A DNA stretch of 64,000 nucleotides from Blepharisma stoltei (Eukaryota > Ciliophora > Heterotrichea > Heterotrichida > Blepharismidae). Location: positions 62,001 through 126,000 of the forward strand of contig CAJZBQ010000062.1 of the NCBI GenBank assembly GCA_914767885.1, read 5' to 3'. Below the pieces are notes generated by a model that was not told the origin of the DNA, did not search any database, and saw only the letters and a list, made by a program, of their open reading frames with translations. Both the position numbers and the translations under genes were made by a program. Below are positions 22,096 to 33,361 of the stretch, one piece after another (position 1 is the first letter of the stretch; each line of letters begins with the position of its first letter).

Positions 22096-22406
22096 TAACT
22101 CCCCCTTTAAATTGGAACCAAAAATCCTGTTTTAATTTAATTTAGTTTTTTAAAAAATTAAAAATCTAAAATGGTTGAATTTAATTTTTTTTTTAGAAAT
22201 AATTCAAAAATTTAATCGATCTAGTGCATAACCTGTTTAGATTATATATCTATACTTTTTAATTAAATAAGTCAAACCTAAGAAATAGAACTTTATATAA
22301 AAGTATTTGAGTGAAAAATTTTCCTATTGAAAAATAATTAGTTTCCAATTTTAAGGGAAAAAAATGGAAATCTTACCTACCTTTGTCCAATCTAAAAGGG
22401 GGAGTA
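22096..22406. mobile_element. Second MITE-like family, 311 bp
   Basis: TA-bounded with inverted ends: left TAACTCCCCCTTTAAATTGG, right the reverse complement of TACTCCCCCTTTTAGATTGG. It shares the outermost TA(A)CTCCCCC with the main MITE but not the CTCCGTGAGCG motif or centre. Intergenic. Confidence 0.65.
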
Positions 22407-22753
22407 GGAAAAAATATTCAATAAAATTAAAAGTATCATATGAGTGGATATAATTTTTTTGAATCATAAATAAGTTAACTAAACTTTCTATATTCACTAG
22501 TTTAATGAAGTTTTGAGCCAGCAAGGCTTCTTTTATATTTTGTTTAAAAATATTAAATGCTTTCTGCCCATTAATAGCGTTATTTTTAACCCCAGCTATA
22601 AAATGTTATATCTTTTAACGAATTTTATTATATAAATCTTCAAACAGCAAGCATAAAATTTAAATTCTATTAAAAGGTATAGGATTTATTTATTCATAAG
22701 AAAACTCCGAACCTAAATAACGGCGTTTGAATTAGTTTCGTAAATAAATTACA

Positions 22754-23751
22754 ATGGCTTTAACGCTGCTTATGAGTTTTCTTGGGATAGCTGCATCCCA
22801 ATCTTTCTCATACGATTACCATGGAGTTGAGTGGTCCAGCTATTGCGTCAATGGCCTAAGTCAATCTCCAATCAATATCACAAAGGCCTACGATGGCCTC
22901 GAGTTGCATGAAAACGACAATGACGCTAACTACGCTTATTTTAAACTAGACTGGAGTGAGCGCCACCTCAAGCCCACTTACAATCCATTTGTAAACTTCG
23001 TCCTAAACTCAGATTTTGGTTTCTCAAACCTCACCAGTGCTGATGAAGTCCTTATAGACTCCTACCACATTCAAACTATTAAGGTCCACTACCCATCTGA
23101 ACATAGATTTAATAATGATGGGAGTGATATTTATGCCCTTACTTCCCCTCAGTTAGAAAAGATAATTTTTATGAAAAATTAACCGCAAAAAATCTTATAT
23201 AAATATTAGATTAAAGCTCTTCATCCTTGACAGAGCCGGGATTTCAAACCCTACTGTATTTTTCTCAACAAAAAAATTTTTTTTAGCAATGGAAAGTTAC
23301 CAACCCTAACGAAATGGAAGTCCAATTCGAACACAAGAGCTTGACGACTGGCAACGTTATGATTTTGGCAATTATTTATGAGTGGGGAAGTTCTAATTTC
23401 TTTATCGAGTCACTTATTGATTCTTTTAACAATCCAAGTGGCGCTACTATTAGGATGCCAGAAGCAATTCCTGGGCCTAAATATTTGTGGAACTATTATA
23501 ATTACACTGGGTCTTATACAGTGCCTAGCTGTGGAGAAGGTATCACTTGGGTAGTTAAAACTCATAAAGAAACAGCCAGCTTAGAACAATTAGACTTTTT
23601 CAGAGGAATTCTCATGGCGAATTATTCAGGAGGAAATTACAGGTATGCCCAGCCTCTAAACAATAGGACAATTTACAAGTATTCTTCAGATTCAGGAGCA
23701 AGCGCAATATTCATGATTTTTGGAGGGTTGGTCCTTTCTTTCTTAGCTTAA
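22754..23751 (+). CDS. Alpha-carbonic-anhydrase-like protein, zinc ligands lost
   Basis: Signal peptide MALTLLMSFLGIAASQ, then alpha-CA hallmarks: SQSPINI, KVHYPSEHRFN, EVQFEHKSLTT, ILAIIYEWG. Compared with the family's xHFHxPSEH and ElHlVH motifs, the first zinc His is Lys (TIKVH) and the third is Gln (EVQFEH); only the second His remains. So it is probably not an active anhydrase. The C-terminus is a hydrophobic tail (SAIFMIFGGLVLSFLA) after a Ser-rich spacer, typical of a GPI-anchor signal. An insert of about 155 bp (23156-23310, repeat GAAA) fits removal joining SPQLE to MEVQFEHK. Confidence 0.8.
23156..23310. mobile_element. Probable 155-bp IES in carbonic-anhydrase-like gene
   Basis: In-frame excision is possible at GAAA...GAAA, giving an alignment-compatible junction. 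Boundaries are less sure than for other IESs because the repeat is only 4 bp. Confidence 0.5.
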
Positions 23752-23835
23752 AATAACTCTAATAAAAATCATTAAAAATATTATAGATAAAAGACTGGAT
23801 ATTAGGCAAATAATAATAACATTTATATATTTAAG

Positions 23836-25426
23836 ATGGAAGGGAAAAGATCGTCCAAAGATGAAAGCAGCGGTAGTTCAGATGAAATTGAGTCCCAAGA
23901 AGATATTGAAGAAGACCTTCCAAAAAGTGAAGAAGAGGAAGATAAAGGGTCTAATAAGGAAATAACTTTTTAAATAATATTTTTAATATTATTTTTTTTT
24001 AAAATATATACCTTTTTGGAAGACTAAATAATTTATTATTGATAATTTTTTTAAAAAAATAATTAATTCAATAGTCTCCAAAAAGGTATATTTTTAAGCT
24101 TCTAATAAGTCACATTCTGATAATGAGCTTGGTGTTATGAAATTACGCAGGAAAAAAACCCAAAGGAGTACCTATAGTTTTCGTACTGACAGAAGAAATC
24201 CTCGAGGCACAAGAACTAAAAAAAGTGAGTCCAAGCGAAAACAAGCTTTAGCCGGCCGCGGAAGAAAAAAAGCAAAAAATTCCTATGACAAGCCAGACTG
24301 AAGCAAACGCAGCGAAAGTGAAAGCGAAGAATCTTTTACAGCTGTGGAGCATACAGTTGAAAGCCAAGCCCTTCCTATCGTTGAAAAATTCTTATACAAG
24401 CCTGGAGTCCCATGGCCAGATCTAACACCTTATTTACAGCAGCTTATAGAAATAAGAATAGCTAGAGAATACATAACCCCATTAAACAAGCAAGTAAAAG
24501 AGCGGCAATTGTGGGGAAATGAAGTCTATGCTATGTTAAATTAATTATTTTATTTATTCATAATAAACTATTTTTATTAAAAATTAATTTAAATAGGCTT
24601 ATACAAGTGAATCTGACATTGTGGCTGCCATGCATCATGTGGGACTCATTAATATATGAAATGACCTAAGTTCTCAATATGAAGGCGTCGCCGTAATAGC
24701 TAGAGTCACCAAAGGGAGAAATAACTATATAAGCTGCATAAGAAATGGAATCAGAAGCAAAAGATGCACAAATTATGAAGGGCATAGTATCAAGCCAGAA
24801 AGAATAATTCTTCTGCCATCACTAGGGAAACTTGAAGAACTGGTCGAAATGGCCAAAAAAATGCCTACAGATTTCCCTAAAATCAGACAAAAACCTAGCT
24901 TAAATACAAAAACAATGAAAATTATTCCTGGGACTTATTTTATTTTTAATATTAGCTTTGAGCCGGCTATTCCTTATTCATTAGAAAATTTTGGAGATAA
25001 AGGCTGGGATGAAGCTGAATTTGTGAGTGCAAAATTAAAAGAAAATGCGCTTTATGTTGAAACTTGTAATAAGAGATTTGAAATTTCACTAGTGAGTGAA
25101 GGAGAAGAAGATCAGATTTTTGAACATCAGGATAAATATAGATGGGCTGAGGTGAAATTCCCTATCATGTTTAAAGATATTGAATAGGTAAAAATAAATT
25201 TTTTGGCTTAAGCAATTGTTTTTGTAAAAAATATAAAAAAATTAATTTTAATGGAGCCATTGAATTTATGAAAGAAAACAGAGTTCCACTTGATGAAAAT
25301 TATGTGTCAGTGATATACAAAAATTTAGACTGGACCAACATAGAGTGGAGCAGCACTTCAGTATTTGTGAATGGAGTTGAATATGGACCACTTAAATGCT
25401 TTAAATATATCCCTATACATGATTAA
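23836..25426 (+). CDS. Large acidic/basic nuclear-type protein, unknown
   Basis: Starts MEGKRSSKDESSGSSDEIES. The N-terminus is acidic and Ser-rich, followed by a basic nuclear-localisation-like region (KLRRKKTQRSTYSFRTDRR, KRKQALAGRGRKKAKNS). Globular parts follow: LPIVEKFLYKPGVPWPDLTP, TSESDIVAAMHHVGLINIW, EGVAVIARVTKGRNNYISC, ending GPLKCFKYIPIHD. TGA is Trp (KPDW, NIW). Inserts: a 151-bp IES at 23952-24102, others near 24542-24597 and 25187-25250. Chromatin-linked role is only a guess from composition. Confidence 0.7.
23952..24102. mobile_element. 151-bp IES with internal inverted repeat
   Basis: Flanked by the 9-bp direct repeat TCTAATAAG (contains TA). Inside, ATATACCTTTTTGGAAGACTA near 24008 faces its inverted copy near 24072-24093. 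Removal keeps the acidic stretch in frame (GSNK to SHSDNE). Confidence 0.8.
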
Positions 25427-25542
25427 TTGGTCTAAATTAGCGAATTATTTATAATTTCTTTTTTATTATAGCGATCTAAATTGATAAGCATAGCATTAAT
25501 AAAATAATTGCCTTGATTTCTGCAGAAAATTAATAATAATTA

Positions 25543-28202
25543 TTACCATAAGCTAGGCTTAGCTATCTTAAAGTAAAATATTCCTTTTCTTCCTTCTTCT
25601 GCAGCTCTTTTTCGTTTATCAAAATTTTTTGCAATTTTATCTATAGACTTCGACATAATTTCAGTATATTTCATAGGAGAAATCTGATGACTGCCAATCC
25701 AAAATAAATTTTTAGACCTTTCTTTATGTCGAAGAGGCTTTAAAGCAGGCTCTTTTTGTTTTTCAATAAAAGAGATTAATTGGTTGTTTTTATTATGTGG
25801 CATAATTCCTATAATATTATAAGGAATTTTCCCATTTTTATCAGATTTTCTCTGGATTAAATAGTCCTCTTTATTTTTTTCTGAAATTTCAGCGAAGCTC
25901 ACATTTAAGCTTTTTTTGATTTCTAGCTCTGAGCTTTGTTTTTCTATTAAAAGCTGCGTCTTTTCTATAGCAATTTGCTCTTTATGAGCCATCATTCGAG
26001 TTTTATACAAATTTTCATCAATTTCTTGGTCTTTTTCTGGGCTTTGGTTTTCACTTATAAAAATCTCAGGGAAAGGTATCTGAATATTATGTTTTGATGG
26101 CAGTTTTTTCAAAGGAAAGTTTTCATTGGTTCATGCAATTTAAACAAATTATGGAGTGAGGTCTTTAGAGGCAGCTAATACATTATAACTTAAAAATATA
26201 TGTAGCTGGGGAATTTAACAAACTAATATGCAGGTATGTATAATTTAATAGTAAATTTAAGAAAAAAAATAACAGTAATTATTAGAATTATGGAGGTTGG
26301 TAGCTACAAATTCGACACATAGGGAATTTGAAAATTAATAACATAGCCGTTTAACAAATTTCAAATAGCTAATATAAACCCGAATTTAGAGGATGGTTAC
26401 CTGTATGCTAGTCTGCTAATTCCACAGTACATGCATTTTAAATTATAATGTATTCGGTGTCTCTAAAGACCTCACTCCATAATTTACTCAAATTCATGAA
26501 CCTTTTTCATTAGATTTTTCGCCTTTAATTTTGTATCGCTTACAAGCTAAAAATAAAAAATTCCCTTTAGAGTCTTTAATAAAGTCAACTAAAAGCTCTT
26601 CAAGGCAATTTTGTTTTTTTATCATAAAAGTGTTTATTAAGCTTGCAATCGTTTTAAGCTGATTATTTATTTCTGAAATAGGCTGAGAACTAGCAACTAC
26701 ATTTACCTTCTCATAATTCTCAATTTTTGCAGTGAATTTGCTAAAATCTGTTTCCTCAGATTGTTTATTAGAGTCTTCCACTGTGAAATCGCCTAACTCC
26801 CCCCCCCCCCCTCCGTGAGCGAACAAAACCATTAGAAAAATCGCCATTTTTTGACCAAAAACCCACCCTCCGTGAGTGAACAAAAATTTTTTTAATAGAA
26901 AAAAATTTAATGGAAAAAAATTTTGATATATAAGTGATAATTAGTATAATGAAATCTAGAGCTAATTCTGTTTAATTTTAAAACAAATTGCGTTTTAAAA
27001 CATAAATTTTGCAAATTAAATTAATATTTGCTTCCCAATTTTTGCAAATTAGGATTTTTTTTTAAATTTCGAAAAAAATATTTTTTTATAAAATTTATAT
27101 ATAAATTTTTTTTAAAAAAAAAAATTAACCCCCCTCCGTGAGCGAAACAAAATTTTTTTTTGTTCGCTCACGGAGGGGGGGGGGGAGTAAGCTGAAATAT
27201 CTTTTATGGGTTTTCCGCGTTTCTGGGAAAAATGAGCTATTGATTTCCTCAAAATTTTTTTCTGGACTTTTATTTTTATTTATTATAGATGGCTGTCTTG
27301 TTTTCGATCTTAAAATTGGTCTGAATGGCGTTGATAAAGTCAGCGAAGTTTTAAGTTTTTTATTTATTTCTGATTTTTGGCTTTTAGATAAAGGCAATAT
27401 CCTTGATTCATAATTTTGTCTATTAATAATTGGAGTTGTATTTGAAATTGAGTACATTTTTGGCATTTTGTTTGCAGAAGTCCAATGAACCCTTATTTTT
27501 GATGCAAAATTGGTTGAAGGTGTTATATATTTTTGCAGCCTGTGGGTATAGTGAGGGCAATTAGCGAATAAATCTTTAGCTTCTTGTATAGAAAAGCATA
27601 GCCTTTCTCTGTCATTCATAGCGGTATGTATATATTTTGGGTAGGATTTATTATCATTTAAATTTTCGACAGTTTTAGCAAAAAATAAGTCAAGGGAATT
27701 TTTTGAAATTTCACAGTTGATGTAGCCTTTATTTGTATGCAAAAATATAGGATATTGAATAGATGAAATAAATAATAGGGTTTCTGGAATATTTAATGGA
27801 ATTTTGTAACTTGCACATAAATTCGCAAGAAGGGAATAAATTTGAGGACCTTTGGAGTATTGTAATAAAATATCATGGACGCTTTCTATGATTGATATAC
27901 CTACTAAGAGGTGAAAAATATTAAAAGATAGCTGCAATTTATGATTTTTACAAAAAATAAGATATTTTCTGAAGCAGTAAAGGACTGGAATGTTTAATTT
28001 AGCTTAAATTTTTTATCTGTTGCTGTTTTGAAAGTGTTTGCATTTTAAAAGTTTGAAACTCTGGGCCTGAGATTTTGGCTTTGCACATTAGCTCTTTTAA
28101 GTTTTCAAGCTCTCGCTGTATCTCGACTGTCCGAACAGATGCCTAATTGAGGTTTACTTCTTCATCATCTGACGAAAGACTCTGAAAATTGTTAGACTTC
28201 AT
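25543..28202 (-). CDS. Long unknown protein with coiled-coil start; two MITEs inside
   Basis: Starts MKSNNFQSLSSDDEE; a 15-nt intron (28143-28157, GTAAACCTCAATTAG) joins to ASVRTVEIQRELENLKELM, a coiled coil. The short frame stops at 27999. The next open frame (LNIPVLYCFRKYLIFCKNH ... SFNIFHLLVGISIIES) has no ATG and starts within 10 bases, so I read one gene with an unexplained small frame break; two genes is the alternative. Later parts are Ser/Lys-rich (THKRYFS, FTVEDSNKQSEETDFSKF) and end FKIAKPSLW. MITE copy 5 (26794-27189) and a third-family element (26148-26483) interrupt it. No family recognised. Confidence 0.6.
26148..26483. mobile_element. Third MITE-like family, 336 bp, 41-bp inverted ends
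   Basis: Arms 26148-26188 and 26443-26483 are inverted copies with about five mismatches (outer part ATTATGGAGTGAGGTC). TA lies at both edges. It sits in coding sequence between VNYG and the FLKKLPSKHN segment. Confidence 0.8.
26794..27189 (-). mobile_element. MITE copy 5 (CTCCGTGAGCG family), reversed
   Basis: Near-identical to copies 2 and 3 but in the opposite orientation: here the CCATTAGAAAAATCGCC side is on the left. TA-bounded. Lies within the exon between KRYFS and LGDFTVED. Confidence 0.95.
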
Positions 28203-28708
28203 TTATTAGTGTTGTATTTTTAAAAAATTAATTAAGTTATAAAATATAATGGGTCGAGAGATTTAATTCTATCATTTTTACGTGTCTTTTAAATGCTAAA
28301 AAATATTGGACCATTAGCCAATTTCTTAAACGCTATAAGAAATTATTGAAAGTGTTATTATTGGAAATTTCATGATGATTAATCAAAATGCCATAAAATC
28401 TAATAAAATTTCTTTAAAACATGCTATTTAAAAGACCTAAATGCCTAATGAGAAAATCAAGCATATTAGGTTATATTTTATACTTGAAAACTAGCGCTTA
28501 CTTATAGTCTATGCTGTAATTACCCTTAACCTATTTTTAAGCGAAATTTATGGCACATCCTAAGAATTAACAATCCTGCATTTTAAAGCCCAACTACTTG
28601 CTAAAAACATAAAAATTAATTCCAATTAAAATCTTTATCCTTCAAAAGCGAAAATTTTCATTTATTGGAAAAATCAAATCTCAAAATTTTAATCACAATT
28701 TCCCATAG
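28203..28708. other. AT-rich spacer between divergent genes
   Basis: No gene seen. It presumably holds the promoters of the flanking divergent genes, but no motif can be named. Confidence 0.4.
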
Positions 28709-30133
28709 ATGAATCCAGCCATTCTTTCCAAGATCTACAAGGACGCATATGCGCCTATTTTTGGGATTATGCTCTTCACAGCTCTAGACCTAAATCTTCC
28801 CACCCTTCTTTTAGAACCCAAAACCCTTTCTGATCTCTCAGAGCTCACATTTGCCAACCAAGCCAAACTTGACCACATGCTCAAAATTCTCTCAGTCCAT
28901 GGGTATTTTTCTTATAATGAGCAAACCCAACAATGGTCTAACAGTCCGTCATCCGCTGCTCTAACAGACGACTCCTTAAGTAAATCCATGAAACTTCTCT
29001 TATGGCCTTACAAGTATGAATACCTATCCAGCTACCCAGAATCCATAAAGCACCAAATATCCTGCCATGATGTACATTTTGGCTTTGATTATTTTAGTGG
29101 AATTATGAATAATAGAGAAATTCTTCCAATTTATAGAGATGGTGTCAATGCAATGGAAAATCTTTTTATTTCAAGATTAAGGGATATTGGACTAGGGGAG
29201 TGCCAAAAAGTGCTGGAACTTGCAGGTGGGGAAGGAAATTTGATGGTATATCTGGCAGAGCAGTATCCTCATATCACTGGGGCTGTTTTGGAGAGATATG
29301 AAGTCATTGACATGATCCAAAAAAACATTTATGAGCATAATTTGCAAGAGAGAATTATGGCGATTAATGGAGACATGCTTGGGGATTTTTTTATATTAAA
29401 TAAATATGCCCAAAAAGCTAGGCAGCAGCTTTATATTTTTAGAAAAAATTACTATTTTAGCCATAGTAGAGTAGGCGTGTTTTCTTAATAAATTATACCT
29501 ACAGACTATGATTGCATAATTATTAAACATTCTTTATGTGAATGGGACAATAATTGTGTCAAAAATATAATTTCAAATGCAAGAAAAGCGTTACAAGCTG
29601 GAGGCAAGTTTAAATGGATGGATAAGTTTGCAGTGGAAAACTCAAAAAAATATTTACATACAACAATTCATGAAATGGAAGACATTAGAACAATTAGGAC
29701 TTTAGAAGAAAGCCAAAATTTACTCACAGAATGTGGGTTTAGGGTTGAAAAGATTGAAAATTCTCTAACTCCCTCTCTCAATGAGCAAACAAAATCTTGG
29801 AAATCTCTAGTTTTTGGGTAAACCCACCTCTGTGAGCGAACAAAAAAATATTTCTAATATAGAAATTTTTATAAAATTTTTTTTATATATAAATGATAGT
29901 TATTAAAATGAAAATTCTAGATAATTCTTTTAACTCCAAGCAGATTTAAAAATATAAATTTTAAATTAATTTTCTCCTTTCCAATTATTTCGAATTTGAT
30001 ATTTTTACCCCTCTTATGAGAGAACAAATATATTTTTTTGCTCAAAGAGAGAGGATTAAGAGATGAATTTATCAATATCGATATGGAAGTTAATCCGGCT
30101 TCCGAATATATCATTCATTCAGTCGCTATTTAA
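28709..30133 (+). CDS. SAM-dependent O-methyltransferase-like protein
   Basis: Starts MNPAILSKIYKDAYAPIFG. The N-terminal helical part resembles the dimerisation domain of plant/animal COMT and ASMT-type enzymes. The SAM-binding motif is VLELAGGEGNLMVYLAEQYP with VLERYEVID after it; IIIKHSLCEWDNNCVKNI matches the family's late motif. An AT-rich IES lies near 29,390-29,500. An old MITE (29766-30058) interrupts the end: removing it with one TA joins KIENSL to RDEFINIDMEVNPASEYI and the stop at 30131. Without removal the frame would end falsely inside the MITE. Substrate unknown. First gene of the duplicated unit. Confidence 0.8.
29766..30058 (-). mobile_element. Old MITE copy (CTCCGTGAGCG family) in methyltransferase
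   Basis: Left TAACTCCCTCTCTCAATGAGC, right AGAGAGAGGATTA, with worn internal motifs (ACCTCTGTGAGCGAACAAA). Same site as the copy at 36089-36362 in the duplicated pseudogene, so it predates the duplication. Confidence 0.8.
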
Positions 30134-30552
30134 ATAGGAAACCTCTACTATAAAAATGAGAAAACTTTTAATTATGATTCTATAATTTTTATTATGATTC
30201 TGTAACTTTAATTATGATTCTATAACTTTAATATGTAAATGCATAATATAATTTTTATTTGGACATTCAAATATCTTTGTCTGGTTTGATTTAAAGTTAA
30301 TTGCCATCTCCTCATATTAAGTTTAAATTATTGTAGAATCGATATTAAGAAAGCTATAAATAATGGATAAATTGAAGTGTATTATAGAAGGATGCCAAAA
30401 TCTTCCTGCTTACATATGCGATTGCAGATCAAATACTCTGATTTGTTTTCCGCATGTTGGCCCTCATATAATACCTGATAAAAATAGGCATAATATATTA
30501 GAACTTTATGTTGAGCCCGATTCAAACACTGTAAAATCTGTCAGGTCATTCT

Positions 30553-30689
30553 TACTTCTAACCTTTTCTTGGGTTGATGATTTGATTTATATTAAAATCG
30601 ATAATAATTTTAAGTCATGAAATAAATTAATTTTGAAAAATTGTAAAATATTTGCAAACCAAATGGTAATTCGTTTATCGGTAAGAATT
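30553..30689. mobile_element. 137-bp IES in gene A (absent in B)
   Basis: TA-bounded; gene B runs uninterrupted across the same point (VRSFLENCQEE), so the edges are fixed by paralogue comparison. Confidence 0.9.
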
Positions 30690-30734
30690 TAGAAAATTAC
30701 CAAGAAGAATTATTATTTACAAGAAATACAATCT

Positions 30735-31591
30735 TACTCCATTTTATCATTAAGAAGAACAAATACGTATTAAATATTTAATTGCATAAGTCAGTAGAAT
30801 TATAAAAATAAAAAATTTAAATGGATTTTAAAAATATATTAATATCAGCTTTATAAATAAAATGGGAATTAGCGAGAAACCTCCTGTGGCGGGTGCTCTT
30901 ATATATATCCGGAATAGCTTTTGGTGCAAGGAGTGCCTTAGGTTGGATTAGCCTTAAGTGAGAGGCCCAGTTATTTCTGCAGATTAGTGGTCAGGCTCGA
31001 ATAGACATATTTTTGCCAACTTACCCGATGGGCCCAGAAAGGGTGATATAGGCAAGGCAACTTACCTGCTTACCTGCCTAGGCTGCTTATAGCCTGTCCC
31101 GAATCTACAAAAACACATTGAGTTTTTCCTCGAGATTATCAAGAGAAAAAGGTGAAGACAGTCTAGACAAGGAAACTCAGGGCTAATCTCTAAGTTGAAA
31201 AGGGTCCTAAAAAAGTGGCTATCTGCACTAAGCTACGCAGTGTTGAGTAATTCTGGCACTTGGGTGGAAATGGAGCTTCCAGACAAAATCTGTTTTTTCC
31301 AAATTAGGAGGGGAAAATGCATCTGCTGAGAAGCCGGCGTTTCGACCCGAGCTCAAGCTGCCTTAAGGAAGCCTATCCCGCATGCATTCGCCTGAGGAAT
31401 CTACGTTGCTTGAGGAAGTGGGAACTATAAATACCCAGTATATGTAATCTAATTAATATCAGTTGTGGTAATTAATAATTAATTATTTAGAATCTCATAA
31501 GCTGCCAGTTGGCAATTAGTTTTTATAGTATTTATTTAATTAAATAGCATTATTATAAAATTTGCTTATATTAAATCTGCTCGTCTGAGTT
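30735..31591. mobile_element. 857-bp composite IES with retroposon-like core (gene A)
   Basis: TA-bounded; gene B is uninterrupted here (NTILEKSSFKVAK). The centre, about 30,860-31,445, is much GC-richer than the flanks and looks like a retroposon that landed in or founded the insert. No reliable ORF. Confidence 0.85.
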
Positions 31592-31795
31592 TAGAAAAGT
31601 CTAGTTTCAAAGTTGCAAAAATTAATGAAATAATTCCAGAATCCCTTAAGCAGATAAATGGTGACATAAAACAGGTCAAAAAATGTCTAAATAATCTCAA
31701 CAATTTATCCAATATTCCAAGAAATACAGAAGATGACTTTTATCAAGCGCTTCTACTTTCTGGAAAAGAATCAATTAATAAAATCAAATCATTTA

Positions 31796-31897
31796 TACTA
31801 TATACATCTGACTAATACCGTTTATTTCTATTTTATTATACAATTAATATTAATTTAGTTAATAATTTCTATTAAAAAATTAATTATAAGCTGAATA
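31796..31897. mobile_element. 102-bp IES in gene A (absent in B)
   Basis: TA-bounded. Removal joins KIKSFI to CKKSDYKDI, matching KIKSSTCKFSDYKSI in B. Confidence 0.85.
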
Positions 31898-32408
31898 TAT
31901 GTAAAAAGTCAGATTATAAAGACATTCTCTGCAACCTATTTACAGAAGTTGATATAGAATCAATTGTCGAGAGACAAGTACAGGAAAAGTTTGATATTTT
32001 TTTAAAACTAAGTCTTGAAAATGCAAATAAGATCTGTAAAGAGAACGTTTGCGACTTAGAAACTTCATTACATAAATGCATTAAAACAAAACTCAACGCT
32101 ACAGAGCAAAACTTTTCCAAAAATATTACAGAAAATATAGGCGAAATTGATAAAATAAAAACAGCAAATGAAAATTTCAAAAAAAAAATTGATGAGCTAG
32201 AAAAAAAATATGCTGAAATGGAAAAGCAACATTCCAAAATAAATACAGAAAATAAAAAAGAAATTGGTGAAATAAAAGCAAAAATTTATGATTTTAGTTG
32301 TGATTTATCTCAGCGTATTAGCGATTTTCAAAATTTAAATAAAACTTGCTATCAAAAAATCGATGAATTAGAAAAAAAAATATCTGAAAAAGTTGGCGTT
32401 GAATCTGA

Positions 32409-32692
32409 TAACTTTTATCATATATATTAAATATTTTGAAATAATTTTATATTAGTCTGCTATTTTTTTCTGCTCAAAGATAAGGCTGATCAGTTATTTA
32501 AAGATGATTGTTAAATTAAATTATGTTTATTATAACTGAAAAGTAATAAAGAATTGAATTCTTATATATAAGCACCTTAAATATTTGAATTTAAATAAGG
32601 AAAACAGCATAATTAAAAATAAATTTTGTTAACTGCTATAAATTTCATTTTAATTGTTATATTGTATATCTTACAATTAATCTTAGAAAGAG
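32409..32692. mobile_element. 284-bp IES in gene A (absent in B)
   Basis: TA-bounded. Removal gives GVESDKIKSELNAF, matching GIESDKIKSELNIF in B. AT-rich, no ORF. Confidence 0.9.
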
Positions 32693-33066
32693 TAAGATAA
32701 AAAGCGAATTAAATGCGTTTGTATTAAAGAAAAGTTTCCTAACTGAGATTAACAATTTATCCCTAGGCATAGCCGTATTAAAGGAAAGTTTCCTAACTGA
32801 GATTAATAATTTATCCCTAGGCATAGCAGCAGTAAACCAAACGCTAGATACTGATAGAGCAAAGTCTAAAGAAATAGAAAATAAATATAAAGCTGAAATA
32901 TCAAAACTGAACAAAATAATCAATGAAATTGGAAAAGAAATCACAGATATGGCCAAAACAATTAGTTATATAGATGATGTCAATCAAATTGAATCAAAAT
33001 TACCATCTAGCATAAAAAAAAATGCCAAAATTGATGCAAAAACAAATCCTTTGGAGAAGAGTCAGC

Positions 33067-33361
33067 TTAAATAGATTAAAAATAATTCCCTTTAATAGCA
33101 CCATAGTTTGGTAGTTTCGAATTTGATCCCACAAAAACTAATAATTTTGTTCGGACTAAATTGTAATTTTAGCGGGCACTAGCTCAATACAGATATGACA
33201 AATAAGGGGAAAAAAAATTGAAAAAACACTTATTAGCAACCCCTATCGGCGAATTTAACAACTAAACAGCCAAAATACACTGAAACGAGGCGCAGAGCAA
33301 TTGAACTAATTTCAGTTTGTAAGGCAAGCAAAGCAAATATATAGTGCAATGCCATTTTATT
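33067..33361 (-). mobile_element. 295-bp retroposon-like insert in gene A
   Basis: Flanked by the 11-bp perfect repeat GAAGAGTCAGC (33056-33066, 33362-33372); gene B has a single copy of this site. On the minus strand it ends AATCTATTTAAG-like, similar to the tails of the CWC27 and VPS35 inserts. Confidence 0.8.

Noticed and set aside
23220-23265. tRNA-like T-arm (GGGTTTGAAATCCC on minus strand) in the carbonic-anhydrase insert
   Set aside because: No acceptor or D-arm; one extra base in the B-box-like word.
31914-32237. Antisense hydrophobic ORFs in genes A and B
   Set aside because: Mirror frames of Lys/Glu-rich coiled coil, which read as Leu/Phe/Ser on the other strand.
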